A DNA stretch of 64,000 nucleotides from Trichomonas vaginalis G3. Lineage: Eukaryota; Parabasalia; Trichomonadida; Trichomonadidae. This document shows, piece after piece, positions 47,567 to 56,661 of this stretch; position 1 is the stretch's first letter, and each line of letters starts with the position of its first letter. The DNA is taken from assembly GCF_026262505.1 (NCBI RefSeq), contig NC_067203.1:1612001-1676000 (forward strand), read 5' to 3'. The translations under genes and the position numbers were made by a program. The notes beneath the pieces were generated by a model. That model saw only the letters and a program-made list of their open reading frames with translations, had not been told where the DNA came from and made no database searches.

Positions 47567-47767
47567 TTATTCTTTCTTTTCTGAGTTGTTTAGAGCTGGT
47601 TTCTCTTGTAGGAACCTTTCGTACTCTTCCACGGTCATGTAATCGCGAATTTGGTACGCAATTCCAGGTTCGTTGTTTTTGAACCTTACGTATGTAACGC
47701 TTCCATCCTCCTCAGGGAAGTAAGCTGCTAACATCTGACCAAGTTTTCTCGGTGACTCGGAGCTCAT
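47567..47767 (-). CDS. Unknown 66-aa protein in island
   Basis: MSSESPRKLGQMLAAYFPEE then TYVRFKNNEPGIAYQIRDYM, acidic end. ATG at 47767 follows a short T-run. Not recognised. Confidence 0.4.
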   Translation of the reverse strand: MSSESPRKLGQMLAAYFPEEDGSVTYVRFKNNEPGIAYQIRDYMTVEEYERFLQEKPALNNSEKKE

Positions 47768-47803
47768 TAAAAATGTCACTTTTTAAACGTTAAGTTTTTA
47801 GTC

Positions 47804-47992
47804 TTATTTTACCCTTTGTTTGTCAAGGTAGTATTGGAGCGCAATTTCTCCAAATTCTCTGTGTCGGAGTTCTTCAGCATTTTCCAAGGTGTACCTGGAG
47901 AACTCAAAGAAGTTGTCAAGAACATACTGCCATGCTGCTCTTCTGAGTTCGTCGGTATTTTGGAAGTGTTGCACCTTCGAGTCTTCTGACAT
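47804..47992 (-). CDS. Unknown 62-aa protein in island
   Basis: MSEDSKVQHFQNTDELRRAA..., helical, ends LQYYLDKQRVK. Preceded by CATTTTTTTTCATG, the alternate island start signature. Not recognised. Confidence 0.4.
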   Translation of the reverse strand: MSEDSKVQHFQNTDELRRAAWQYVLDNFFEFSRYTLENAEELRHREFGEIALQYYLDKQRVK

Positions 47993-48130
47993 GAAAAAAA
48001 ATGACCAAATTTCATTATATAACTGTTATTTTTGACGAAGTGAACTTTTGCACTTCGTCAAAAAAATCCCTGAAATCGTGAAAAATTGCGAGTAGGTAAA
48101 AAACCCCAGTCGCCAAAACTCATGAAAATC

Positions 48131-48191
48131 GTGAAATTTCTCTAGACCGAGAATTCTCGGCCTTGCATAAAACACATGAAAATCGTAAAAA
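48131..48191 (+). repeat. 61-bp copy of KilA-N coding sequence in a spacer
   Basis: Identical to 49272-49332 inside the KilA-N gene, centred on the palindrome CCGAGAATTCTCGG. The surrounding spacer 47993-48290 has no gene and further short repeats of CATGAAAATCGT type. Confidence 0.85.
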
Positions 48192-48290
48192 AACTCTATG
48201 AAATCATATCTTTTATACAAGATAGAAAAAATAAAATTAACGCTAGTTTTTTTAAAATATTTTTTTTTATTTTGTATGTAAGAACAGGAA

Positions 48291-48902
48291 ATGACAAACA
48301 CTGAGTTTGAAACAGTTAAAAAGATAGACAATGACACCAAAGTGGTTAGAATAGGTGATTTAAACGTAAGATACTCAAAGAAATACAAGAAATATTCTTT
48401 GTCAGACATTATATCTCCATCTGGAAAGAAAACACACCATTGGGTTGGAATTGCTTCAACTCAGAAAATTTTGACAAGAAATCCTGAGCTTATGATATCG
48501 GTAAGATTCTGTGGAACTACAGCATATCTCATTGACAAAAGTCTTATACCAATAGTTTTGTTATGGATTGACCCAGTTGTTGGATATAATTTCATAACAT
48601 ATGGTTCATTCGATACGGAACGTTGCAGTGAAGGCTTACTTTACATCGTTCAGAAACCGAAGGACTTCAATACAAAAAGATATAAGATAGGAAGAACATA
48701 TAATATAACTCAAAGATATGACAGTATAGTCAATAGAGTTAAGGTTGTGTTTGTGAACGATATGAGAGCTGCTGAAACAGAACTACTTGAAAAGTTTGAG
48801 AAAATGTATGGTGCTCCCACGAAAGGTAAAGAAACGTTTGAAGTAGATGAGATAGAGAAAGCTGTAAAATTATTTGACGAAGTTGCTGAAAAATACATGT
48901 AA
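48291..48902 (+). CDS. KilA-N/Bro-like protein with GIY-YIG (T5orf172) domain
   Basis: 203 aa. N-terminal half resembles the Bro/KilA-N type DNA-recognition region (VRYSKKYKKYSLSDIISPSG, HHWVGIASTQKILTRNPEL). From ~110, GLLYIVQKPKDFNTKRYKIG, then RTYNITQRYDSI and AETELLEKFEKMYGAPTKGK match the T5orf172 GIY-YIG nuclease family, giving a likely DNA-cleaving or regulatory protein. Leader TTTTGTATGTAAGAACAGG as for other KilA-N genes. Looks whole. Confidence 0.75.
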   Translation: MTNTEFETVKKIDNDTKVVRIGDLNVRYSKKYKKYSLSDIISPSGKKTHHWVGIASTQKILTRNPELMISVRFCGTTAYLIDKSLIPIVLLWIDPVVGYNFITYGSFDTERCSEGLLYIVQKPKDFNTKRYKIGRTYNITQRYDSIVNRVKVVFVNDMRAAETELLEKFEKMYGAPTKGKETFEVDEIEKAVKLFDEVAEKYM

Positions 48903-48949
48903 AGCGTTTATTTTTGGTCTTTTATACAAGATAGAAAATAACGCTAATT

Positions 48950-49033
48950 TTATTTTTATTTTATTTTTATTTTATTTTTATTTTATTTTTATTTTATTTT
49001 TTTATTTTATTTTTTATTTTATTTTTTATTTTA
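48950..49033 (+). repeat. TTTTA-type microsatellite before KilA-N (C)
   Basis: Runs of TTTTATTTTTATTTTA units just upstream of the TTTTGTATATAAGAACAG leader. It may be an expanded T-rich promoter element. Confidence 0.8.
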
Positions 49034-49060
49034 TTTTTTATTTTGTATATAAGAACAGAA

Positions 49061-49927
49061 ATGTCAACAACAGAGAACACAACAACTGCTATCGTTCATG
49101 AAGCCATAAGTGAAGAATATGAGTGGGTTCAGTATAACAAACAACTCCGTCTCATTCGTTCGGTCAAAGATGACATGTACCAAATGCAAAGTATTTTGAA
49201 TGCATGTTTTGCTCCAGATACTAAACACGCAGACGACTGGTTCAAAAACCAAAGCACACAAGAACTTTTGAGTGAAATTTCTCTAGACCGAGAATTCTCG
49301 GCCTTGCATAAAACACATGAAAATCGTAAAAATTTGCCAATAAATTTAAGAGGATATTATGTACATAGACTTCTTGTAAATGCTGTTGCAATGTGGGCTT
49401 CACCTCGTTACGCTTGGTATATTTTCAGACTTCTTGACGAAATTCATAGACAAGAACGTGAAGAGATGGAAAAGAAACTTCAAGCAAAAGATGAAGTCAT
49501 TGAAGCAAAAGATGAAGTCATTGAAGCAAAAGATGAAGTCATTGAATCCAAAGACAAAAACATACAGAAAAGAATACCACGTTCGGTACCAAAAGGTAAG
49601 GAAAAGAACTATAAGTATATGATTTACACTGAAGAGATGGAAAATGAAGAAGACAGAGATATGGTTATGTTGCATTTAGTCAGAAGAAACAACAAAAGCT
49701 TTTACGACTTAGCTAAGATTTACAAATCTGACAGAAATTGGTTCTATCGCGAAAACTTACCGATTTCAATGACACCGAATGAAGATGTTAAACAGATAGT
49801 TCAAGATACGTTACCTCAAACACACTATGATATGAAAGGTTGTACAATACTTACATTCAAAGAAGATTTACCGCTACTGAAGGAAAAGATAACAGAGTAT
49901 TTTGACAACTTCAAAGAAGAAGAGTAA
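49061..49927 (+). CDS. KilA-N domain protein with repeat linker (C)
   Basis: 288 aa from the ATG at 49061. N-terminal KilA-N region (about 10-125) with EYEWVQYNKQLRLIRSVKDD, DWFKNQSTQELL, and LRGYYVHRLLVNAVAMWASP then RYAWYIFRLL. Three tandem EAKDEVI units (24-bp repeats near 49490-49550) form a coiled linker before a C-terminal domain (KYMIYTEEMENEEDRDMVML). DNA-binding regulator inferred. Its 3' end TAAATGAACCATTTATTTTT is shared with 18346-19011 of B. Looks whole. Confidence 0.78.
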   Translation: MSTTENTTTAIVHEAISEEYEWVQYNKQLRLIRSVKDDMYQMQSILNACFAPDTKHADDWFKNQSTQELLSEISLDREFSALHKTHENRKNLPINLRGYYVHRLLVNAVAMWASPRYAWYIFRLLDEIHRQEREEMEKKLQAKDEVIEAKDEVIEAKDEVIESKDKNIQKRIPRSVPKGKEKNYKYMIYTEEMENEEDRDMVMLHLVRRNNKSFYDLAKIYKSDRNWFYRENLPISMTPNEDVKQIVQDTLPQTHYDMKGCTILTFKEDLPLLKEKITEYFDNFKEEE

Positions 49928-49943
49928 ATGAACCATTTATTTT

Positions 49944-50819
49944 TTACGCTTGACTTTTTACAATTTGAACTTTGTTTGCGTAGATGTGAATTCTGAAAGA
50001 AGTATGAGGGTCTTGTATGACTTTGTACTTCTCCCATAGTTCATGTCTGTCAAACTTACCTGCCATGGACTCTTTCATAAGTTCCATGAAATCGTCTTCG
50101 GACAATCCGGGGAAAAGTATAATATCAGTAAGTATTCTCTTTACATCCTTACTTAAACTCTTGGCTGTCTGTACACAAATGACAACTGAGATGTTAAAGT
50201 GTCTGAGCTTCTTAAGAATTCGACACATGTCTTGTTCTCTATTCTTTAACAAAGGATGAGAAGCAAAGTCATCTAAGATAAGAAGACATCTGTGAGGGTA
50301 AGTCTTCCAATCGTAAGATTGCAATTTCTTCGAAAGGTACTCAATCTCTTTCTGTTTGTTTCTGAAGTGTTTCTTCTCTAATATTCTCTGCATTTCCTCA
50401 TTTGGGTCTTTAAACTTCGAATTGACATACTCATTTATAGCATTGTACTTCAAAACTCTTCTTTGGTACTTCTTTATCCAATCTAACAACTCAGAGTCTT
50501 TTATAGATACTAACTTAGACTTTTTTATAATATCTTTGAACGAATTGACGGTTTGGTCAAATTGACCAGAAGTACTACAAATGACTACTAACTCATAGAA
50601 TGGGTTCTTCTCATCTAGTTCTTGTTGTTGTGCAGCCATTTTAAGATAAGTGAAAGTCTTACCCGACCCAGGTGGTGCGATTAGACCTGTTATACCATTC
50701 TGAGCAAATAGGAACTTGTCATGTATGGGTTTTATCTGAGCATTTTCCAACTTCCTCTTGTTCTTGTTTAAAACATTCTCAAATTTCTTGTCAATGTCAG
50801 CAAACTTTTTTTCTAACAT
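49944..50819 (-). CDS. Packaging ATPase, FtsK/HerA A32-like (C)
   Basis: 291 aa from the ATG at 50819. Walker A GLIAPPGSGKTFTYLKMAA, Walker B RCLLILDDFASHP, then KLRHFNISVVICVQTAKSLS with the downstream Q typical of A32-like packaging ATPases, and DIILFPGLSEDDFMELM. Pumps the genome into the capsid. Homologue in B at 12731-13557. Divergent from 50856 across 36 bp. Looks whole. Confidence 0.9.
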   Translation of the reverse strand: MLEKKFADIDKKFENVLNKNKRKLENAQIKPIHDKFLFAQNGITGLIAPPGSGKTFTYLKMAAQQQELDEKNPFYELVVICSTSGQFDQTVNSFKDIIKKSKLVSIKDSELLDWIKKYQRRVLKYNAINEYVNSKFKDPNEEMQRILEKKHFRNKQKEIEYLSKKLQSYDWKTYPHRCLLILDDFASHPLLKNREQDMCRILKKLRHFNISVVICVQTAKSLSKDVKRILTDIILFPGLSEDDFMELMKESMAGKFDRHELWEKYKVIQDPHTSFRIHIYANKVQIVKSQA

Positions 50820-50855
50820 ATTTTTAGAAAAATTAAAATTTTTATCTTTTAGGAA

Positions 50856-51302
50856 ATGTCTAGCGATTTCGCTATCTATATTCGAGACAAGCTTTTCGAC
50901 AGCAAAACATCTGTCGACCATAAAATCTTACATAGTGTAAACAAGAAAGGGGAATTTGTTCTAAAGTTCTGTTTCTGGGAATATGACAAGAACCATAAAA
51001 CCTTAAGCAGAGAAGTCTTAAAATTTGTCAATGACAGACTTGTTGACAGAGATGACGCCTCTTGGAGAGATGAAGTCCAACAAAACTTCTTAGAATGCAA
51101 AGAAGACACATGCGCTGTTCTTGAAAATGAAATAGAAGACAGAATAGAAGAGCTATTAAAGGACAAAGCACTTTTACAAAAATATGGTTCTGAGAAGTTT
51201 GACATAACTCCACCAGAGAAGAAGAAGAGAGAAAAGAAGGAAGGGAGAGTAGAAGAAGAGAAGAAAGAACCAGAGCCAGAGAAAAAGAAATTTGACATGT
51301 AA
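50856..51302 (+). CDS. Unknown 148-aa protein with charged tail
   Basis: MSSDFAIYIRDKLFDSKTSV..., mixed alpha/beta N-terminal ~110 residues (FVLKFCFWEYDKNHKTLSRE), then a Lys/Glu tail (PPEKKKREKKEGRVEEEKKE). Starts after TTTTTATCTTTTAGGAAATG. Not recognised. Looks whole. Confidence 0.5.
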   Translation: MSSDFAIYIRDKLFDSKTSVDHKILHSVNKKGEFVLKFCFWEYDKNHKTLSREVLKFVNDRLVDRDDASWRDEVQQNFLECKEDTCAVLENEIEDRIEELLKDKALLQKYGSEKFDITPPEKKKREKKEGRVEEEKKEPEPEKKKFDM

Positions 51303-51318
51303 AAATAAAATTTTATTT

Positions 51319-51738
51319 TTAGAACATTTCTGGGTCAATGTCAATGTTCTCTTCCTCTTTAGGAGCAAACACTGGCTTAGACTCTAAAATCTTTTTACCC
51401 AATTTACCCTGAACTTCTACAACTTTAGACTCATAATATTCATAGTCGTCTGCTTTCTTTGGTTCATAAGGTATAACAAGTTTGTATGCTTTGCCTTCTT
51501 TAAGGTTTGAAAACCTTCTGTCAAAACTTTCTTTGACTGTTAACAAACCTTCTATGTCTAAGTCTTCAAATTTCGCACCATTTTTAGTCACAATAGCAAA
51601 CTTAACTGGTTCGATGTTCCAAACTTTGTCAAATGTAGACTTTTCAAAATGGTAGAAGTAAACATTCAAATATGTGAATGGGTCTAGTTCTTCTTTAAGT
51701 CCTGACATGTACTTGTTGACTGAGATGAATTTTGTCAT
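51319..51738 (-). CDS. Unknown 139-aa protein, possible ssDNA-binding
   Basis: Beta-rich: TYLNVYFYHFEKSTFDKVWN, EPVKFAIVTKNGAKFEDLDI, KAYKLVIPYEPKKADDYEYY, with an acidic C-terminus (EEENIDIDPEMF) like that of single-strand-binding proteins. It lies directly downstream of the helicase. The SSB idea rests on tail and context only. Looks whole. Confidence 0.4.
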   Translation of the reverse strand: MTKFISVNKYMSGLKEELDPFTYLNVYFYHFEKSTFDKVWNIEPVKFAIVTKNGAKFEDLDIEGLLTVKESFDRRFSNLKEGKAYKLVIPYEPKKADDYEYYESKVVEVQGKLGKKILESKPVFAPKEEENIDIDPEMF

Positions 51739-51776
51739 CTTTTCTATCGGATAAAAAAAATATTTTTTTTTTAAAT

Positions 51777-53010
51777 TTACTCAGAAAAATTTTTCTTTGT
51801 ATATACACCATTCTGTACGTCTAAAAGACTTTTGACATTTGCCAAGAATGTTCGTTTAGACGCTGTCATATAACCATACTCTTGGCAATATTGTTTATAC
51901 GAATCGTACAATGACCTTTCATCTAAACACTCAAAGTCAGTTTCATCTATGAACAGTTCATATACACTCTTGTTTGCTTCTAACAATGTTTGTCTCTCTT
52001 CGGTATGTGGAATTTGTCTTGGATTGAACTTTGAAATATCTAATGTCATGAAATATGAGAACAAGTGGTTGTAAAAGTTAGGTGTCAAAGTTTCTGCTAA
52101 GTCGTCAAATATTCTGTATCTTGCATATGAGCTTCTGACGTTCTGACAACTACATATCTTCTGTCAGAACTTTCTAACTTCATCGGAACGGCGTTGTTTG
52201 AAACCATGACGAAGTTTGCAACATTTTCACAAACTCTTTGGTCTCTATACTTTCTTTCAACAACTCCAACTTTGTCTGTTATAAGACTCTTCAAAGCATC
52301 CGAGTTTAAAACCTTTGTTGTATCTATACTTTGAAGTTCGTTACATACTATAAGTTTCATATTCTCTATTGAAGAGTTAAATTTACCGCAGATGTTTTCT
52401 AAGTTTGTCATATTCGGGTTCGAATAGCCCTCTAACAGTTTGCATAAGATATCTGTAAAGAAAGTGTCTTACCTGTTCCTTGTTTTCCTATTATGATGAG
52501 AGCAGTTTCATTTTTAGCACTTGGATGTTGTAAGATGTTTGCAAACCAACATAAGATATACTCATAGACTCTTTCGTTTCCATTGCATATAATTTCTTTG
52601 ACATGGTCTAACCAAGCTTCTATAACATTTTCTTTCCATTCTACTTGTTCGTATTTATATCCAGTGAAGATAGAATAGAAGTTTGGAGAAGGTGTATAGA
52701 ACTTTATACCACGAACTGAAAAATCTTCTAACTTTGACAATAAGATATCCCAAGCATCTAACATCTTCATACCAACTTGTACGACTTTTATTTTCTTAAG
52801 TTTCTGTTTACATTCTTGTTCTGAAACTATTGTCGCTTTAGGTTTGTTAAAGACTACATCCCATTCTTTCATGACATAACATTCTGGGGCAGAGTCGACA
52901 TAAATGACTAAACGTTTCAAATTCTCGACTGCTTTGTTATAGTCTCTAAATGGACACATATTTCTGAACGCTTGGAAGTCATAAAAATCTGAAACGTCTA
53001 TTCTGTACAT
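51777..53010 (-). pseudogene. SF3 helicase (D5-like) of C
   Basis: Homologue of the helicase half of 19258-21570: NETALIIIGKQGTGKT (Walker A), LIVCNELQS (Walker B), NFVMVSNNAVPMK (motif C), SSDRRYVVVRT, and a C-terminal winged-helix-like region. No prim-pol N-terminus is seen; the gene starts at MYRIDVSDFYDFQAFRN after TTTTTATATAAAAAAATG. Broken, about two breaks. Confidence 0.8.
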
Positions 53011-53043
53011 TTTTTTATATAAAAATAAAAAAAAATATTTTTT

Positions 53044-53868
53044 TTATTCTTGAGCTATTTGTTGTTCTTGACTTTGTTGTTGCATTTGTTGTTCTTGAGC
53101 TATTTGTTGTTCTTGAGCTATTTGTTGTTGAAGTTGTTCTTGTAATACAATACTTTCACCAGTTGCATCTTCCAATTCGAAACTTTCTGCCGTCATTGAC
53201 AAATACATAGGACATAAAAGTTTTACAGGAACAAAGTTTGCGTCAACTAAGGTTAAGTTTATGTTTGCTAAAGTGTTTGAGTTTACTAAAGCTGAAAACT
53301 CTGCATTCGAATGAACAATAGGCAAACCAGCAGAGAAAGTGTTGTTTATACTCATGAGTATCTTTTGGTCATAGTAGTTTCTGTCGACATTCGAATAGCA
53401 CTTTGAACCTAAGTTTGAAACAATATATAAAATAGGTGTACTTAAAGTCAATGGAATAGATAGACCTTGTATGACACCTTGTCCTGTTATAGGAAACTGT
53501 TGGTAGTAAAAACCAGATATAAGTTTTGTATTATAGCTCATATCGTTTATAGTAAACTCAGTCGGACATCCAAACATAATGAAACCTGCTCTAGTTGCAG
53601 CACATGTTACATCCGTCCTTAAAGTATTAAATAAGTCAACAAAACCTGTTGGTGGTATATCTGAGTAAGTATCTTCAAAGGAGTATTTTTTACCATTCAC
53701 AACAACAAAGTCTTCTGGTGTCAAAAGAGCAAAACAGGCTTTAGTCGTCATCGTGTTTAAGGTCAGTTTACAATATCGTCCTTGAGGACTTTGTAAGTTT
53801 GTTGTTATAGAATTATATGACTCAGGGTTTTTAGTCGTAATAGTATAAACCACTATGTCTTCTGCCAT
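53044..53868 (-). CDS. Putative minor capsid (penton-like) protein of C
   Basis: 274 aa, beta-rich for ~235 residues (RYCKLTLNTMTTKACFALLT, GLSIPLTLSTPILYIVSNLG, NINLTLVDANFVPVKLLCPM), then a Gln-rich tail with IAQEQQ repeats. Homologue of 15693-16403 in B. A single-jelly-roll penton is the best guess by size and beta content. Looks whole. Confidence 0.5.
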   Translation of the reverse strand: MAEDIVVYTITTKNPESYNSITTNLQSPQGRYCKLTLNTMTTKACFALLTPEDFVVVNGKKYSFEDTYSDIPPTGFVDLFNTLRTDVTCAATRAGFIMFGCPTEFTINDMSYNTKLISGFYYQQFPITGQGVIQGLSIPLTLSTPILYIVSNLGSKCYSNVDRNYYDQKILMSINNTFSAGLPIVHSNAEFSALVNSNTLANINLTLVDANFVPVKLLCPMYLSMTAESFELEDATGESIVLQEQLQQQIAQEQQIAQEQQMQQQSQEQQIAQE

Positions 53869-53958
53869 TTACATATATTTAAAAGTTTTTCTGAAAGTGG
53901 AGAAGAACTTCATCTAAACTTTCACATGGCGTTTCTTGAAGTTCTCTGTCTAAGAAGT

Positions 53959-54108
53959 TCAAATATTTGTAAAGACATAGAACTTTCCTTTGTCTACACG
54001 AACAAACAAAACAGGGTCTTTCATATCGTTCAAAAGTGTGTAAAGTCCTTTACATGAAATAAAGTCTATATTGTTTTTCTTCAAACATCTTTCAAGAAGT
54101 TTTGACAT
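53959..54108 (-). CDS. Small ORF (49 aa), possible remnant
   Basis: MSKLLERCLKKNNIDFISCK then GLYTLLNDMKDPVLFVRVDK. A related pattern (YTHKQYKFIDRIVLYTNNGK) occurs near the start of 54713-55132, so it may be a short paralogue. Nothing else is seen in 53869-53958. Confidence 0.35.
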   Translation of the reverse strand: MSKLLERCLKKNNIDFISCKGLYTLLNDMKDPVLFVRVDKGKFYVFTNI

Positions 54109-54112
54109 TTAC

Positions 54113-54694
54113 TTAGCAACTAAATTTTAATGAAATGTTGTGGTCGTCAAATATTTTTATGACGTCTGGGAAACTATATTTTAAGTTCAACGTTTCACCT
54201 CCTTTCATAACGTATATCTTGTCAATGACATTATATGAAACACCACAGCAAGCAATGTCGGGTTCTATTTCTTTGATGTTTATATCGTCTGCCTCTGTCA
54301 AAAGTTTCAATAGTTCTTTCAAAATTTCATGAGGTGCGATGACATATGAGTTCACTTTTACAGGGTTGTGTTCGACCAAGTTTAACATTAAACCCAAAGC
54401 CTGACAAATCTTCTCCTGAGTTTTAAGTTTGTCTTTAAGTTGTTGGTAGTCGTTTCGAATATCTGCAACAGAACTTAAGTCTCTGCTAACTTCAGGGTAT
54501 GTTGGTTGTTCTTTTACAGGAACTATTGTTATACCATCTTCGTCTTCGTATGGTTTCCCCACTTCAACATCTCTTTCTTTGACATTGACAACAACACTTT
54601 GACTGTTTGTTTGAGTTGGTGAATTTAACTTCACATCTGCCATCGCCATTAAACCTTTTGAAACACTTACGCTTCTATTTTTCGGAAATGACAT
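54113..54694 (-). CDS. Conserved Maverick structural-block protein (C)
   Basis: 193 aa from the ATG at 54694 (MSFPKNRSVSVSKGL), chosen because a T5-type start signature lies there. Has PTYPEVSRDLSS, a coiled region (DIRNDYQQLKDKLKTQEKIC), then a folded part with ACCGVSYNVIDKIYVMKGGE. Homologue of 14530-15197 in B. Function unknown. Looks whole. Confidence 0.6.
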   Translation of the reverse strand: MSFPKNRSVSVSKGLMAMADVKLNSPTQTNSQSVVVNVKERDVEVGKPYEDEDGITIVPVKEQPTYPEVSRDLSSVADIRNDYQQLKDKLKTQEKICQALGLMLNLVEHNPVKVNSYVIAPHEILKELLKLLTEADDINIKEIEPDIACCGVSYNVIDKIYVMKGGETLNLKYSFPDVIKIFDDHNISLKFSC

Positions 54695-54712
54695 TTTACT
54701 TAGAATAAAAAG
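54695..54712. promoter_or_regulatory. 18-bp divergent promoter
   Basis: TTTACTTAGAATAAAAAG between divergent ATGs (minus 54694, plus 54713). The reverse strand reads CTTTTTATTCTAAGTAAA. Same class as the 16-19-bp spacers elsewhere. Confidence 0.5.
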
Positions 54713-55132
54713 ATGGACGTATTTGAGTATCTCTTCGAATTGAAGCAAAACAAAGTTTACACACACAAACAATACAAGTTCATTGATAGAATAGTTCTTT
54801 ATACAAACAATGGAAAATGTTATAGAATAGCAGTCTTTGCTGAACCAAAATATTTTCATAAAGCAAAGAAAGTTGGTATAACTGAAATGGTGAAAGTTCT
54901 TGAAGCAGACAAAAATATAACAACAAAACTGACCGATATTTCTAAAGGTAAGTTTATAATACAATATTATATCAAAACTGGCGTACTGTCAATATTTGAC
55001 GGAGAGAAGTCAGTTCAAGAACAACTTACTGACCTGCTGCCAAAATCTGCTCGATGGAAGCTGTCGTTATACCAATCTGAGGAGCCCCAGCAGGTTTCAT
55101 CGAACGAATCTTCAAAAGAGCATCTTCTGTGA
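54713..55132 (+). CDS. Unknown 139-aa protein overlapping capsid end
   Basis: MDVFEYLFELKQNKVYTHKQ..., mixed alpha/beta (FIIQYYIKTGVLSIFDGEKS), with a Ser/Glu/Gln tail. Overlaps the end of the convergent major-capsid gene by about 100 bp; the overlapping tail may be translated extension only. Not recognised. Confidence 0.4.
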   Translation: MDVFEYLFELKQNKVYTHKQYKFIDRIVLYTNNGKCYRIAVFAEPKYFHKAKKVGITEMVKVLEADKNITTKLTDISKGKFIIQYYIKTGVLSIFDGEKSVQEQLTDLLPKSARWKLSLYQSEEPQQVSSNESSKEHLL

Positions 55133-56629
55133 AAAGTGCTATTGGTTTTGTAAACTTCTTTGCTTTCAATTCATCTGGACCGTCTGTCACCAGTATATTG
55201 TATTTGAACTGTACCAACAGTTGAAATACCACCATAAAGTCTTCTGAGTCAGCAAATGGAATGCCAAGCCAAAAGTTTGAACGGTCTCCATTTGTATATT
55301 GAGTTTTTTGACCTCCTGTATGAGTCCATACTTTCACATATGGCATAATAGAACTTTGCATTTCAGGGTTAATGGTTGTTGTGAAGTTGTTGTTAAAGTT
55401 CATAGCATCTAATGTCAAGTTGTATGACCTCATATCCTCAACTGTAGAATATTCTTCTCTTGGATAATATTTGCCATCTATGTTTATATGATATTTAATA
55501 CCGGGGTTGTAGAAACAAGAATAGTCATTTATAGTTCGTCTGAACAGTACAAACAGAGTATCTGCATGTTTCATTGCAGTTGTTAAAGCAATATCTGTTC
55601 TTGCACCTGGGTCAGCACTTTGGTTTCCAACTTCACTGCAAAGTCTTTGACAGATATTTGGTGTATAGGGAACATAAGTGGAACTGCAATATATTTGGCA
55701 GCTAAAGCATTTGAAATATCTGGGTCCAACATATAGACTGCAAGTCTGCTTTCTATTCTCTTGCATTCAAATTTTTCGCATGTGAACTTAACTGGGTCCC
55801 AAGCATCTCCAGCAGCATTGAAATAATAGTTTACTTCAGTGTTGAGGTTTGAGAAACCAAAGTCTAAGTCAACTTTGTTTTTGCAAAAGTCGGCGAATGA
55901 CATTTTATTTGTTCCCACTACTTCTGTAAGAGTGAATGGGTCTTGTGTTGGTGCAATGACTAAGTTATTTTTGCTTGGAGTAAGTTCAATAGAAATTTTT
56001 CCTGCCCAGTTTGGCAAGTATCTTAAAAACCTGAAGATGAGGAAAGATGACAAAGGAACTCTAAGTTTCAGTTTTACTTTGGTTACTGCTGCTGCAGTTT
56101 GTCCAGAAAGGTTAACATAAACTCCTGGAACGTTAGGGTCAAGTCTTCTTATTTTCTCAATAGTTGCATACTGGTCTGTTTGTTCTCTAGCTTGTGGTTG
56201 TACTGAGTTTCTCAAAGCGAACCATTCATAGTTTGCCCATGTTACTGTTTGAACTAAGTCAGAGTTAGAATATATCTTATATCCCATGAAAACTTCTGGA
56301 GCATATTGGTATCCGACATAGAAAATTCCATTGCAACCTTTCTTGTCAGACAACTTGGCAGAAGGTTTTATTTCAATGTCTTGTTCCACGTATAAGAAAG
56401 AGTTGTCAATAGAAATTATATGAAACCTGTCGCAAGCAATATCTACTGTTGTTGAAGAACCTTCTCCAAACTCACCTACGTTTCCATAAGAAACAGCAGT
56501 TGTATATTCGTAAGTTCCAGGAACTATTTCTGACCTTCTAATGGCATTGTCGCATTCGTTATACCATTCGGAAACATTTCCATTCATGGCATCCAAAACT
56601 GTTGGCGTTATATTCTGAGCGGCGTACAT
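55026..56629 (-). pseudogene. Maverick major capsid protein (C)
   Basis: About 530 codons: MYAAQNITPTVLDAMNGNVS..., beta-rich with LRVPLSSFLIFRFLRYLPNW and GKISIELTPSKNNLVIAPTQ, then a second barrel-like half (FNNNFTTTINPEMQSSIMPY). Size, composition and neighbours fit the double-jelly-roll major capsid of Polintons. Starts after TTTTTACCCATATGAAATG. Looks broken, about one break. Confidence 0.65.
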
Positions 56630-56661
56630 TTCATATGGGTAAAAATATAGAATAGTTGGGT

